The notes: a model not told the origin generated them from the sequence alone. DNA of 64,000 bases from Psilocybe azurescens (GCA_023853785.1 JAJIRX010000032.1:124001-188000), one strand, 5' to 3'. Counted from the first letter of the stretch, positions 1 to 15,900 are shown. A program made the numbers and translations.

Positions 1-1080
1 TTGAGTAGATGAAGGAGTGGCTTTGGGGGCATGATGGGATAGAACTGCGACTAATTGACAGGCAAGGGTCGTTGTATCATTTCTGGGAACAGAAGCCTGC
101 AGCAGTTATATAGCATTCGACGCGTCCCATAAGGTACACGGTATAAAATGACGAGCGCTTAGAGAGTAAGATGGAGCGGCGGGGTAGGTAATCAGCAGAC
201 AAAAACCTGTGGGACTGGAAAGAAGACACAAAAGCTGAACAATTCACTAAATTATTTCACAGAACCAGGGAAGAAGTCAAGATACAGTTATCTCCACAGA
301 ATTGGAATCTCTCAGGCCACACTGCTCGACACGAGTTGAGATGGTAAGCCAAATGAGGTATGGTCCTCAAATCGATCATGAATAGGATTTTCAAGTGAGC
401 CAATCAATCGCATTGGAAACGAACGCGGGTAAAGCGTGCCTGCCACAAGATCAAGTTAGACCCATAATGCCGAAGTCATGCAGTTCAAGCATGGATAAGA
501 AAAATTTAATATCGATAATCGATTGCTAATTTCCCCTCGGAATGGAAAACAAGATCGGAGATGCGAGACAGGTATGTAAAGAAAAGGAGGTACACCTCGT
601 TGAAGAGGCATGGAGAAGGCAAGGCAGTTGCAATAGGCTGTCAGTTGTCAGAATACAACGCCACTGGAACTTGACTGCAATAAGCGCTCAATGGCACCAT
701 AATCAGCCTAAGTGCAAACGTTATCCAAGACCCATAGAAGACTTAACATCGCTGTCATTTGCTTTTAGAATTCACGAACCGGGTATGTGTTCAAGTAGAC
801 ACGAGTATTGCTGAAGGTATAGGGCTAAGGGCATGGGTAGAATTGGGGCGAGGACACGGGCAGGACTGGTCTGTTGGACATGAAGTGACAGGAACACGAG
901 CGCGCTGTGTGCAAAGGTCTCAATGTGGATGCTTTCGGAGTTTGAATTATAAAATTGATTTGTCATTCAAGCTCAAAGGACCGGAACCTGACTCGTCTGC
1001 GTCTTGCTTCACAGCTTATATTCAACAATCCACTTTGAATTGTCCTACCCTGCATGGGAGAGTCTCCTTGACTTTACATG
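1..1080. other. No supported gene; upstream region of the XPB gene
   Basis: Only short open frames occur here, none with a recognisable domain or continuing through plausible introns. The last part must contain the promoter and 5' leader of the XPB gene that starts at 1081. I see no tRNA, repeat or transposon end. Confidence 0.5.
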
Positions 1081-4429
<3,349 letters not shown>

Positions 4430-5232
4430 GCTGTGCAGCCGGGCCTGGTAAAGGTTAAAGACTTAACGTGACGTACCGGGTATCCCTTCTCCAGTCCTGA
4501 ATATATGAGAAGAATCATAAGATACATACATACGGACCTTTATTCACCATCTGCTCCGATGTTTTTTAGACTGCTCTCTGGATTCGCTGTCGGAAATTCT
4601 CCTAGTACCATGCGTCACCGATGTACATATATCTCACGATAAATTTAAATATAATAAATATGTAACCCAGTTCGTCCTGAGTTTGTCCTGAGTAGGAGAC
4701 ATTCAGTTGAGCTTTTCTGTCCCTTTCGACCTGTGGCACTGGCTAGGGCTATGACAGGTGGTGAACGGAACATGGAGTTGACCATACGAACTAAGAGACT
4801 GTCGTAAGTCATAATACCACAAGACTCTGCCGATGTCAGGCCGCCTGTGGCCATCTGCCAAAGCGGAGAGATAAGAAATGGTTTCGTAAGTTTGAAGCTG
4901 TTTGAGGTGTTTAATTGGTGTTGAGCGCCATGAACACCCGATCATTTGTGCCCTGATCTGGAATCTGGCCCGGCTGCATACCGAAAATTTAGGACGCTGC
5001 TCATGCTCAGCCTTGGGGTTCTTATGTAACTCCCTATGGCTTGCCCTTGAATATAACATCAGGCCCACTTCCTGTTCTCACCTTGTCTCTTGACCCTCAC
5101 TGTGCGATCTTTAGGTTAGAGGTATGGTTGTCCTTTGAGAGGGAGAAATGGATGCGCGATTGAACCAACGATTGATCTTTCTCTTTCTTTACAGATCATG
5201 TCAAGCATCAACGGCTTGGATCCAGACAAAAA
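4430..5232. other. Intergenic, XPB 3' end to transporter gene
   Basis: This holds the 3' flank of XPB and the leader of the next gene. A pyrimidine-rich stretch ending in an acceptor-like AG at about 5180-5194 suggests an intron in the 5' leader of the transporter gene. No coding potential is seen. Confidence 0.4.
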
Positions 5233-7050
5233 ATGGGTGCAGAGGAAGACAGTGTGGAGCGTCTTGACCAGGAGCCTAGGACTGTCCGTCCACCTCTTGT
5301 GTACTCCTCGCCAAAGGCTTTCGGCCAGAGTTTCGCAGCTCGATGGAAGAGCTTGTGGACACGGCCGTTCGTCCTGTCTCTCTTAGCAGGACAGCTCGTT
5401 TCGCTGTGCATCACCTGTACTAATGTCACCACTACCGAGCTCGTCTCACGCGGCTGGACACTTTCTACCACCCAAGGTTTCTTTTTGTGAGCGGCCCGCC
5501 TTTGCATCAGTAACAAGTTCATTGACAGCTTCGTTTCGTTAGATACTTCACGTTGTTCATTGTATACACACCTTACACGATATACCAATGTACGATCTCT
5601 GTCTGAACATTTTCATGCTGATGTTCATCATATGCAGATGGTTTCAAGGGCTGGGGAAAGGTTGTTCTTCGCGATGGATGGAAATGTAAGGTTTATCATT
5701 ACATCTAAAAGTTATCTCATCTCATTTGCGGAATAGATTTTCTTTTGGCAGCATGCGATGTTGAAGGAAATTTTTGGTTATCAAGGTACACCTTTATAAT
5801 ATCAAAGATACAGCACACATGGATATCGAATCTGATTTGTGCACCGAAAGGCTTATCAATATACCGATCTACTATCTTGCATGCTCCTTGACGCGTTAGT
5901 GAAGTTCTTTACTATTCGGGACAGCTTTTATTGATACTGTTGTTGCAGTTGGGCCATTCCTGTCTGCCTTTTCGTCTCGTGGGTATACATGCGCACCAAA
6001 TACCACTGGACACAACTTTTGGTCAGTATATTGAAGGCTGAGATACTCTCCTTGGTGCTTACAGTCCATGTAGGGTGTCTTCATCTGCATTGGCGGTCTC
6101 GGTTTGCTCGTGGCATCTGATGAAATAACGCAGAAGGGCTGGGAAGCCGTTAGCAGAGCCAAAGGAGACGGATTCATGATTGCTGGTGCAACTCTTTATG
6201 GCATCAGTAAGGATCCAGCACGTCCCTTCTTTTTAAATTTGCTGATTCATCTTGGCAATTCCAGCTAACGCATCGGAAGAGTTCTTGGTACGAAAGCGAC
6301 CTCTCTATGAGGTCGTTGGTCAATTGGGAATGTGGGGCTTTATTATTAATGGCGTCCAATCATCTGCCCTTGAGTGGAAAGGAATGACAGAAGTACCGTG
6401 GACTGGAGATATTAGTAGGTTAATTTTGATAGTAAGGAAACCTTTCACTAACGCGAACCTATTCAGTTGGTTTATTGATGGCATTTACAAGCGGTAATAT
6501 CACTGACATCTTTTCTAAAGATGCTTCATCCTGATAATATGAACAGCGATGTTGATTCTATACACTGTGGCTCCTTTGCTATACCGCATGGCTTCGTCGG
6601 CGTACTTCAATCTCAGTTTGCTGTCGAGTGACTTCTACGGCCTGTTGTTTGGTAAGGCACCTCATTAATTTCCCATTATGCAAACTTACACCTCCATGAA
6701 CGCAAGGTCTCTTCCTATACGTGAGTCCCATATTTCTGCCCTTCCAATCATTCTAATTAAATTGATTTTATAGCATTACCGACCATACTGGCTGTACTTC
6801 ATTTCCTTCGCCATCATCATCTGTGGGCTGATAACCTATTTCTGGCATTCAACTCGTAAGTTATTCTCCCTGAACTTGAGTATGTTTGATTTCAATGATG
6901 CGTTGTTGCGTAGCCGAAGAACAAGGAATACTCGATCCCAAGGCTCCTTCATACGTCGAGAGAAGGCGCGGCGGTCCTGCGAACACAGTCATCGACCAGG
7001 AACAAGGGACATTACCTACACTCAGCAGGGAAAATGCAACAGACCACTAA
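5233..7050 (+). CDS. SLC35F-type (DUF914) multi-pass solute transporter
   Basis: This is a drug/metabolite-transporter-superfamily protein most like SLC35F1/F2/F6 (DUF914). The family has about ten membrane helices and is thought to move small metabolites; the substrate here is unknown. Nine or more short exons translate into alternating hydrophobic helices: RPFVLSLLAGQLVSLCIT first, then the typical AYQYTD segment near 5850, the GVFICIGGLGLLVASDE helix near 6075, GATLYGITNASEEF near 6185-6285, and FISFAIIICGLITYFW near 6800. The C-terminus is a soluble acidic tail ending at TAA 7048-7050. I chose the ATG at 5233 because it is in frame with the first helix; an ATG at 5198 is in another frame. 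The gene converges with the small gene on the minus strand. The family is confident, the function is not. Confidence 0.85.
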
Positions 7051-7136
7051 AACTCCGGGGGAAGCAGATATGTACATTTAACGTGTTATGATCTTTACGA
7101 ATGGTTCTGTCAATAAAGAAATGCTGAGGAGAGGAA

Positions 7137-7287
7137 AAGGAATAAAAATAACAATGAGTGGCGGTGGTATAAATTATACCAGACGAGGTGGGGATATACA
7201 AAAGCAAAAAAAAAACGATGAGGATAAAGGAATAAAAATAATGATGAGAGTGGTGGTGGTATAAATCAGACCAGCCGGGGTGGGTCT
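7137..7287. repeat. Degenerate direct duplication, about 62 bp, period about 89 bp
   Basis: Two similar copies, roughly 7137-7198 and 7226-7287, share the blocks AAAGGAATAAAAATAA, GGTGGTATAAAT and a CCAG-GGGTGGG end. The second copy contains the stop codon and last codons of the minus-strand gene at 7266-7931, so the first copy looks like a duplicated 3' end lying downstream of that gene. Confidence 0.7.
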
Positions 7288-7931
7288 CGACGCTGTCGTT
7301 CTATTTCTTGTTCTATCAGCTTTTGTTGCTTCTCTCGCTGAGCACGATGTTCGGCCAGTTTCTGAAGAATCGAAGGAGATGCTCAGAGGTTTACACATTA
7401 GAAAGAACGATGAAAACGCACTGCTTTCAATGCTTCAGCCGTAGTCAGCACTGACTCAAGCGTTGCTTCTGTTAACTCGGCCATCTATTAAGAGAGATGG
7501 GTTTCTGCTCTGCTGAAGAATCAAGATGACCGAAGACTTACGGCATCCGTGGCCTGTCGCGATATCTTTGCCAGGTGCTCCTTCTCTAAATCCCATTGAG
7601 TATCCTGCCTTTTCTCCCATTCTCCGAGAGCATTGGGGCTATAGATTGGTGGAGGGGGAGGGCTAGGCTCTGGGATGTTGTTGATGGCCCTTGGTATGTC
7701 ACCGATGCTCTGAGGCCAGGGCGAGTGATGGCCTTGTGGTGGAGGTTGGATGCCGTCGTTGTTACCGGATGCATGGATATGAGATTGGATAGGAGGGCGC
7801 ATGCAGTGACCAAAGGTACGGCCGTTGGATTCTCTCCGTTTAATCCACCAGGTAGCCGATGCAGCGCCGACGATGAACCAGACGAGGCGGCTAGGACGGC
7901 TCCAATGGCCCATATAGAAATTAGGATACAT
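7266..7931 (-). CDS. Small single-pass membrane protein, basidiomycete hypothetical
   Basis: Three exons (7542-7931, 7422-7484 and 7266-7361 on the minus strand) join in frame to 182 codons. Introns start with GTAAG and GTGCG. The N-terminus carries one hydrophobic stretch (LVWFIVGAASATWW, about residues 16-29) followed by a basic KRR, so it probably sits in a membrane with the rest in the cytosol. The middle is rich in proline, histidine and asparagine and includes a PPPPP run. The last 30 residues are strongly charged and helical (EHRAQREKQQKLIEQEIERQ), likely a coiled coil. I do not recognise the family. It faces the transporter gene tail to tail. Confidence 0.65.
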
Positions 7932-8557
7932 ACAGATGTTGGGAATTACTGGGATTACTGGAAAGAAATCGTTGTTTTATATATTGGAAGTACTGCGCAT
8001 AGTTGCGTGTGTGTCCGGCGCAAGATGACATAGGAACTCGGTAAGTGTAGGTCCCATTGATTTTGCCGCCAGTACGCGTTGGAAGCGGGCCGGCAGCGAG
8101 CGTATTACAGCGGCTCGGCTTCGGGTATGAGAGTGGCTGTGCCGAGGTGCTACATCAGCAAGTTTGTATAGACGCTGGCAGTGCGCTGCAAAATTAATTG
8201 AAGGATAAATGGGTGAAAGTAGTGCAAGTGGTGCATTTTGGTTGACGTCTATCAAAGGATGACTTATCAGCTTTAAGGGATATAGATGGCTTGCAGACTG
8301 GCCGGGAGTGGACTGTGGAAACATACATGGTGCCAGAGATTGACTCGTGATTCGTGAAACGGTGGTGAGCTCAGAGAAGGTCACGGTGACCTGCATGTCA
8401 CAGAGAGTGACAGTGTCGCAGGAAAGTGGATTTGGCAAAGTAACTGAGCATCCAACTTACCGTGACCTTGCCGCCTCCCTTCTCTCTCTAATACTCCTCC
8501 TTTTGTTCTTCTCTTCTCCTTTGCACTGTCTGAGCGGCTCTCTGGGTGTCTCTACAC
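7932..8557. promoter_or_regulatory. Leader/promoter region of the LIM-RhoGAP gene, with a 13-bp palindrome
   Basis: The region between the divergent small gene and the RhoGAP start contains GGTCACGGTGACC at 8379-8391, a perfect 6+6 inverted repeat with a one-base centre, surrounded by more GTCA/TGAC half-sites up to about 8412. From about 8466 to 8556 the plus strand is strongly pyrimidine-rich, as is common just upstream of fungal start codons. The binding factor is unknown. Confidence 0.45.
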
Positions 8558-11500
8558 ATGAGCAAAGAACGGGATCAGGCCCGTGCTCCATCGCCGTGGT
8601 CCAGTTACCAGCAGAATGCTGCCCCAGCGCCCCTAGGTCTTTCCACAGACCTCGACACGGCCCGTACCCAACAAACCAATGTACAGGGTAGGAACCCACT
8701 GTCTGCCCCCCCGACCAACTCTGCCAGGCTTCCTGACCATCCTAATGTTCCCACTCGATCTTCAACTGTCGGTACACCGGATCCCGATCGTAATCTATCT
8801 GCCAACAACAATCCATTCCCAAAGGCTCGCAGCGAAGATCTCAATCATAACCCCACATCCTCAAACTCTAATTACATTGCTGGTAGTGCATCTTCTCCGA
8901 GGCCATCACCTGCTTTCCTTGCCTCGGGAGCTGGAGGCAGTCGTCCTAACACTCCAAATGCTTCCTCTCAGTCCAAGGAACCTTCCTCTTCGGGCCATTC
9001 AGATCATTCTTACCACCCAACCAGCGTTAATTCGCACTCAGAAACTCATTCAGAGGCATCCACGTCCAACTCGAAGCCACCACCTAGCACTTCTACATCT
9101 ACAAGTCTATCCTCAACGTAAGTGTCCATTAGTCTACTCTTCCTGCGATTATTTTGATCTGACTTTAATTGTCTCCAGGACATGTTCAGCTTGCGGGAAA
9201 CCAATACAGGGTCCATTTGTTCGAGCGTTGGGGGCAGTCTTCCATCTGAATTGTTTCAGATGCATGGTATCTATCTTTCATTCATCATTCTTTTCCACTG
9301 TCTCATTATACCCCACTTATCCAGGATTGCGGAGAAGTCGTTGCTTCTAAATTTTTTCCCATTGAAGGGCCAGGAGGGAGACAAAGTCCTCTTTGTGAAC
9401 GCGATTACTTTCGTCGGCTTAATTTAATTTGTGCAAAGTGTGGGATGGCATTGCGAGGTAGTTATATCACAGCATGTAGTGCGTATCTCCTCCCGCATTC
9501 CTCTCTTTATAACAGTATCGAAATCATCTTTATTCAGACAAAAAATACCATGTCGAACATTTTACATGCTCACTTTGCTCCACTCTCTTCGGCCCCCAAG
9601 ATTCATATTATGAACATGATGGGGACGTATATTGCCATTTCCATTATTCGACACGCTTCGCCACCAAATGCGCGGGATGCAATAGTGCAATCCTCAAGCA
9701 GTTCGTCGAGATCAATAGGAATATGAGGGACGAGTGTTGGCATCCAGAGTGTTACATGATCAACAAGGTGAGTAATTTGGATTGACAGTGTATTTGATTT
9801 AAATTTCTGTTCTTAGTTTTGGAATGTCAAAGTTTCATCTCGACGACCAACAAGTTCCATGTCTGCAGACGGAGATCCTGATGAGCCTGCGTATGCAGAA
9901 GAAGAGCAACGAGAAAGTCCTGCTAGCTTGAAGGACAAACAGATTCGCATGGAACAGCAAGTCTATCGGATTTGGACGTATGTATTGTCCGATTCCATTA
10001 CTAGTCAACTGACTCAACATTGTCGAACTTAGTGTTCTTTCCGCATTCGAAGAGTCAAGTGCAGCCTGTATTTCGGACATGCTCAGACAAGTTAGCAACG
10101 GCGCATACCTTGACGCCATCCGCATGGCTGAGAAATTTATTCTCCATGTTGAAGTTTTATTCGGCACGATAGACGATCTCGAGTTCCATTTTGCGTCGTT
10201 GAATGTGAAGGGTTTGTGGTTTTTCTTTTTCTGATTTCCTTTGTTTTAACTTAAAGGGTTCTTCAGGTATGTCACACGTTCGGGAAGCCCGTATGCTATG
10301 TCGGAAGACCGTTGAACTATTTACGTTACTATCCCACACTCAGGAAACCGGGGCACGTAGAATGGGCATGACACAGGAGTTGCTGGCTCTTGTGACAGGC
10401 TTAGCACACTACCTGAAGATCCTCATCCGGATAGCTCTGACAGGGGCCCTGAAGCTTGAACGCGAACAAAGCGTAAGAGAGGCCATGGGCTCCTTCCTAG
10501 ATAAACTCCATCTACTTGCTGTTCAGGGAGGCAATCCAGCTGCGAAACGGATGATCAAAGGTCAGAATGGGGAGACGATGGCTAGCAATCCCAACGCCAA
10601 TTTTGGTACCCAGGGCGTCACATACGGTTTTCGCAGCCTGGCTCCAGAGAACGCAGGCGAATCTCCCTTCTCACAACGGGAAGGCGGGACGAAAGCATCT
10701 TCAAGTCCGCCTTCTGACCTGTGCGTCAAATGTAACTTGACTGTAGAAGAAGACTGTGTCCGGCTAGGCACATACCAGCGATGGCACTCCCACTGCTTGC
10801 AATGTGCCCATTGCGGCAAGGTTGCAGCGGTTCCCGTTTCAAAGGAACAACCTTCGAAGAGCGGGGATGAGAAGGATGTAAGCAAAGATGGCTCAGGTCG
10901 TGATCAGCCGCCAAAACTATCCACTGCCCGACGACCGCCAGCTAATGTTGGCGCCTTTGTTTATGATCCGGAATCGAGGAAAGATACGTCATCGTTTGGT
11001 GAGGTTCCAACCCTTATTCTATGTACCGACCATGGACATCCTGGTTGCAGAGGAGGGTTTCAAGCTGTACAGCGTTTAGAACAGTATGCGTTTCTGCTGA
11101 ACGTTGCTCTGCGGCGGCTATATCTCCTCCTTAAGAAACAAGGGGTTGTTCCTATGTCACCGAGTACGATCTTCCACTTTTGGGGTTTTTTTTTTGATTG
11201 ACATCCTGCATAGTTTCGGCCTCCTCAGGCGATCCGTCGACACCAACAGGATCCGAATTGTATCGGAACTCAGGAGACATAATGCGTATGAAATCAGTTC
11301 ACTTGGATCGCAAATTGTCCGCCACCGCCCGCCTACCGAAACGTTCTACAATCGTGGAAAGTCCTGCTGGTCGAAGTGTCCATCCGTATGATTTGCCACA
11401 GCGGCATGAGCCAGGTGCTCACGGAACTCTGCATCAAAATAACGTCCATGTGCATCAAAGTCAACAGGGTCAACAGGGTCAATTTCAAGCCCAACAATCA

Positions 11501-13333
11501 GCACAACCACAGCACCAATACTCTCCTCCTAGTCAATACAACACTCGCGTAAATATGGGGAAGCTTCCCGTCGATTCCCAGGGTCAGGCTCTCCGGCCTT
11601 CTCTGACGCGGAACAATACCGAGGTAATGATTGTCGATGAAAGCGCACCGAATTCACCTGCTGGCGGCGAAGAGTCATCAATACCTAAACGCGATGAAGG
11701 CCTAACGCTTGCTGATATCCCGCAACTCATGGAGGTAGCCCAAGCTCGAGAGCAACAAAGATCCCTACCGCGAGAAAGCTCAACTCCGTATATTGCGGAG
11801 TTGAGTGCCTTGGAATTAACCATAGTCAAACATTGCGCGGTACTTGCCTTGACTCGATCGCCACTCAAAGATCAGTTTGACTTGGACGAGATATTAGATA
11901 TGGTGGAGACCAAGAAGAGCGGGTTCTGGAACAAACTCTTCAAGGGCGATAAGAAGAACGTTAAGAAGAAAGGTCCGTTTTTATGCTTTTCTTTTGTAGA
12001 AGGCATAGTATGCAACGAGGCTAAACAACATTGTCATCAGGTGTATTCGGCATTCCTCTCGAGCTTCTGGTCGAAAGAGAAGGATCAGACTCTCTCCTGG
12101 GGGCAACACGGGCAACATTACGAGTGCCAAGTTTCATTGACGATGTCATTTCGGCAATGCGACAAATGGGTAGGTCTAACCTTACGTTCGTTTTTGGTCA
12201 TTACCTTCGTTCTAATCACATTTCATAGACATGTCCGTAGAGGGTATCTTCCGCAAGAGTGGCAATATCCGCCGGTTACGGGATTTGACAGACGCCATCG
12301 ACCGCGATCCATCGTCGGTGGATTTGTCTCAAGATAACCCTGTACAAGTCGCAGCGCTACTTAAAAAGTTTTTACGAGAGTTGCCTGATCCACTGATGAC
12401 TTTCAAACTGCACCGGCTATTTGTATCTTCACAATGTGCGTTGCTTTGATCTTGGGCATTTCATTTCAGTTAACGCATTATCTCAGCTCTTCCAGCGGAA
12501 GAGGACAGGAATCGATATCTCCACATGATCTCACTACTTCTACCCAAGAGCCATCGGGATACAATGGAGGTCCTGTTTGTATTCTTAAAATGGGTTGCAT
12601 CGTTTGCCCATATGGATGCTGAGACAGGAAGTAAAATGGACCTGGGAAATCTTGCAACCGTCATCTGTCCGAGTATTCTATATGCTCGAGGACGAGATGC
12701 CCTGCGAGATGAAACGTTTAGCGGTCTACGTGTCATCACTTCGCTTTTAGAAAACCAAGACGAATTCTTTACGGTACCAGAAGAATTCCTGATAATTCTC
12801 AACGACCAAGAATACTTCGCGAACTCGTTGGATCTTCCTAGCAAGGAGTTCCTCAAAAAGTGCGATACGTATATGCGGCTGAAGGGTGCCAATGGGCGGT
12901 CCATGCCAGGAACACCGTACATGAACCAAACTAATGGCGCTTCACCTCGATATCCTCCAATAAACTCGCCTGTGTCTGAGCGACCACCCCAGGGAATCTC
13001 CTTTGGGACACCATCGAATTCAGAACGGATCGTAAACAGGGTTCAGCCGCAAGGGAATGAACAGTATGCACCATCAACTTCACCCTCCATACCTCAAAGC
13101 GTACAAAATCAAGGTATGGTGCAAAACACACCTCGGAATCCGCAGATGGATGACTGGTCATCGCCCCCGTTTCCCGATCTAATATCTCCAGCAGCCCTTC
13201 TTCACGACCATCATCTTTTGTAGCTCCCCAACCTAGGTTACCGCCAACCGACCCGAGTCAGTCGCAAACTCAGTTTTACAGCCCAGCGATGAATGGCTAC
13301 CCATCAGCAGCATCTGCTCGGCAACGCTCGTAA
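8558..13333 (+). CDS. LIM-domain Rho GTPase-activating protein (Rga1-like)
   Basis: This is a GTPase activator for Rho/Cdc42-type proteins, which in fungi controls polarity and cytokinesis at the cortex. A long Ser/Pro/Asn-rich N-terminus (8558-9120) precedes two LIM domains (TCSACGKPIQGPF at about 9180; CAKCGMALRGSY at about 9435; CAGCNSAILKQF at about 9675). A coiled region follows, then a third LIM-like segment at 10720-11080 that is split by a low-complexity insertion (CVKCN...HCLQCAHCG...CTDHGHPGC). A Gln-rich linker leads to the RhoGAP domain at 12043-12830, with the arginine-finger motif EGIFRKSGNIRR near 12240 and the NLATVICPS block near 12645. The C-terminal tail is low complexity. 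The open frame stops at 13223, but a better tail (ending SARQRS) reads to TAA 13331-13333 in another frame. A missing C in the run at 13164-13168, or a last short intron, would join them. Confidence 0.9.
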
Positions 13334-14780
13334 TACATCGCCTCGTTCTCGCTGCACCACCTCATGTTTATATCCAATCTCACAGTATTCCCTAACACCG
13401 TTCGGTGCTTTCAGATACCTCCCTTGACCCTTCTAACTTTTTGTTTTTGAATCCATTAAATGTACTTTACCATCACATGCCCACATACTTTTTTTTTCAG
13501 TATATAGTATGACATGGACGAACCTTTTCGATACTTAACATATACATACCCTGGCGTGATGCCGAGCCATTAGACCGAAATCAATGGCCAAAAACATTGT
13601 ATCATTACCAGACAATCTCAAAATAGAAATGTTTTCTATACTGTACGTAATCAGGTACTTGGCCTGTTTTGAACGCAGTTGAAAGCCTGGCGTCACCAAG
13701 CTCACTGAGAGTCACGCGGAGAATGACAGGACCACGATATATCGATAGAACGACTGACTGGGCTACAGGTGTGTACGGTGCATAATGTGTAATCTAAGAG
13801 AGAAGTTGGTGTCGAAGGAATGGGTTGGAGATTACGGTCACGTGTACGTAAATGTAGTAGATAAGATAATATGGAAAGGGGCTGTGGTAAGACTGGGGCG
13901 CCAGGCTTATAGCAGCTCGCCGAGTTCTGTACCCCAGACCGAAAATTTGGTGTCGAGAGGTGTTACAAGATCGTAAAAATGTGAATCCGACTTAATAAAT
14001 GGAGACAGGATATGTAGGTGTTGCGCGCCGGTGCTTTACTGCGCCATTCCTTTTCAGTAGTCTACAATACATTTTATTCCAAAGACTCAGAGCCTATATG
14101 CTCCTCATCATATTTCTTTGCAGTACGCAATGTACTTATATCAGTCTCTATTTACTTCGTAAATAAGAGTCTCAGTCAATAGAGTATATTATGTACGAGA
14201 TTTGAAAATTGATACAAGTTCCCCTCAGTCGTTTACCTCGCAAACAACTGAGCGCCTCTATTCTAGATTCCAATAATTACATCATCATATAAATAAAGAC
14301 AATGGGTCATGAAGAGATTTTTTAGATGCCACACTGTATCTTGGGCTATGAAGAGTCGAAGAGATGCTCAAAACATGCCATACTTTCTGACCACTGGCAG
14401 CGAAGAGTCGGTCGGGGTGGTACAGTAGTCTCAAAAATAGGCATTTCAGAGATTTGCGCATTGCCAGGGTGATTCCAAAGAAACTTCTGGGTATATACAA
14501 GCAGTATTTATGGTGCCCATTTCTGGCTTTCTAACAAATCCAACACCTTGTTATGGCACCTCCTCGTCGAGGAATTTTGCAGTGACCAAGCACCCAATTT
14601 GAATTATGTACGACGGTACAGTGTGATCACGGGTATTAAGATTGATCTTCCCACGAACAACATCCGGTCCGATTAATTATTAATCCTGCTGAACAGTACC
14701 GATGAAGCTTTCCTGCTTTCACTCACTAACAACTTATCACCAAGTGTTATTTAATTTAAATAGACCAGCCACCATCGCCA
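13334..14780. other. Intergenic, 1.45 kb, no supported gene
   Basis: This holds the 3' flank of the RhoGAP gene and the promoter of the Nbp35 gene. It is AT-rich with short T runs. Two short open frames (13785-13976 plus, 14285-14500 minus) have no recognisable content and no intron-supported extension. Confidence 0.5.
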
Positions 14781-15900
14781 ATGATTGCAGCCCCAGATCC
14801 CAAGTCAATACCATCAAATGCTCCTGAGCACTGTCCGGTACGTCAATTTATTTCTAATCACAACAGCTCATTAACCTTCTGTAATACAGGGGACGGAATC
14901 AGAACAGGCCGGGAAGTCTGACGCCTGTGCAGGTTGCGATAACAAAGAAGTTTGTATTTCTGGCGCAACCAAACTTCCAGACCCATCTCTCCCTTTCATT
15001 AAGAAGCGTATGTCGTCTGTAAAGAGAAAGATTCTCGTTCTATCAGGGAAAGGAGGGGTTGGCAAATCAACTTTCACCGCTCAACTTGGTGGGCCTTTGG
15101 GGCCGACGAAGATACTCAGGTACGTAGGCTACAAGTCCTGAATTCTTACTTCGCTGCCTAACTTTCATCAAATTAGACCGGAATTATGGATGTGGATATC
15201 TGTGGTCCATCAATACCTACGATATTTGGTATCGCTTCCGAACAAGTGCACTCCTCAGCCTCCGGCTGGTCGCCCGTTTATGTGCAAGATAACATGGCTG
15301 TGATGTCCGTAGGATTTATGCTGCCTACATCACGCGATGCTATCATGTGGCGAGGTCCAAAAAGAACGGGCTTATCTCACAATTCCTGAAGGATGTCGAC
15401 TGGGGCGACTTAGACTATCTTCTCGTTGATACACCACCTGGCACATCTGATGAACATCTCAGCATTGTCCAATACCTGAAGGAAAGTGGGATAGATGGAG
15501 CCGTGCTCATAACGACACCCCAGGAGGTAGCTTTGCAAGATGTTCGTCGTGAAATAGATTTCTGCCGAAAGGTGGGGATTCGCATTCTAGGTCTTGTGGA
15601 GAACATGTCTGGATTTGTGTGCCCAAATTGCAAAAACGAATCCCAAATCTTCAAGCCGAGTACTGGTGGCGGAAAAACCTTGCAAAAGAATGTAATATCG
15701 AATTTCTTGGGGCGGTTCCTTTGGATCCACGGATCGGAATGAGCGCAGACTACGGAGTTAGCTTCTTGGACGAGTATCCCGATAGCCCAGCTACCATAGC
15801 TTATTTAGATATCATAGATAGTACGTCTTTTTCTTCATCATGTCGTGATACTGTTCTAATCTTCTGCCGCACAGGAATCAAGGACATCTTAGGAGACTGA
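14781..15900 (+). CDS. NBP35: Cytosolic Fe-S cluster assembly P-loop ATPase Nbp35, frame broken three times in this sequence
   Basis: Nbp35 is the scaffold ATPase that, with Cfd1, builds 4Fe-4S clusters in the cytosol. Four exons (14781-14837, 14890-15119, 15177-15820, 15875-15900) carry the N-terminal cluster ligands C-x13-C-x2-C-x5-C that separate Nbp35 from Cfd1, the Walker motif [32 protein letters not shown] and the C-terminal CPNC ligand. Three one-base losses break the frame: near 15088-15093 (after TAQLG), in the A run at 15359-15363 ([10 protein letters not shown]) and near 15682 ([11 protein letters not shown]). Because the three add up to a whole codon, the start and end share a frame and the stop at 15900 is correct. 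The sequence is otherwise undamaged, so sequence error is more likely than a pseudogene. The gene converges with the MAP kinase. Confidence 0.93.

Noticed and set aside
8605..9350. Long open frames on both strands over the start of the RhoGAP gene
   Set aside because: They are shadows of the low-complexity Ser/Pro-rich first exon and have no domain or intron support.
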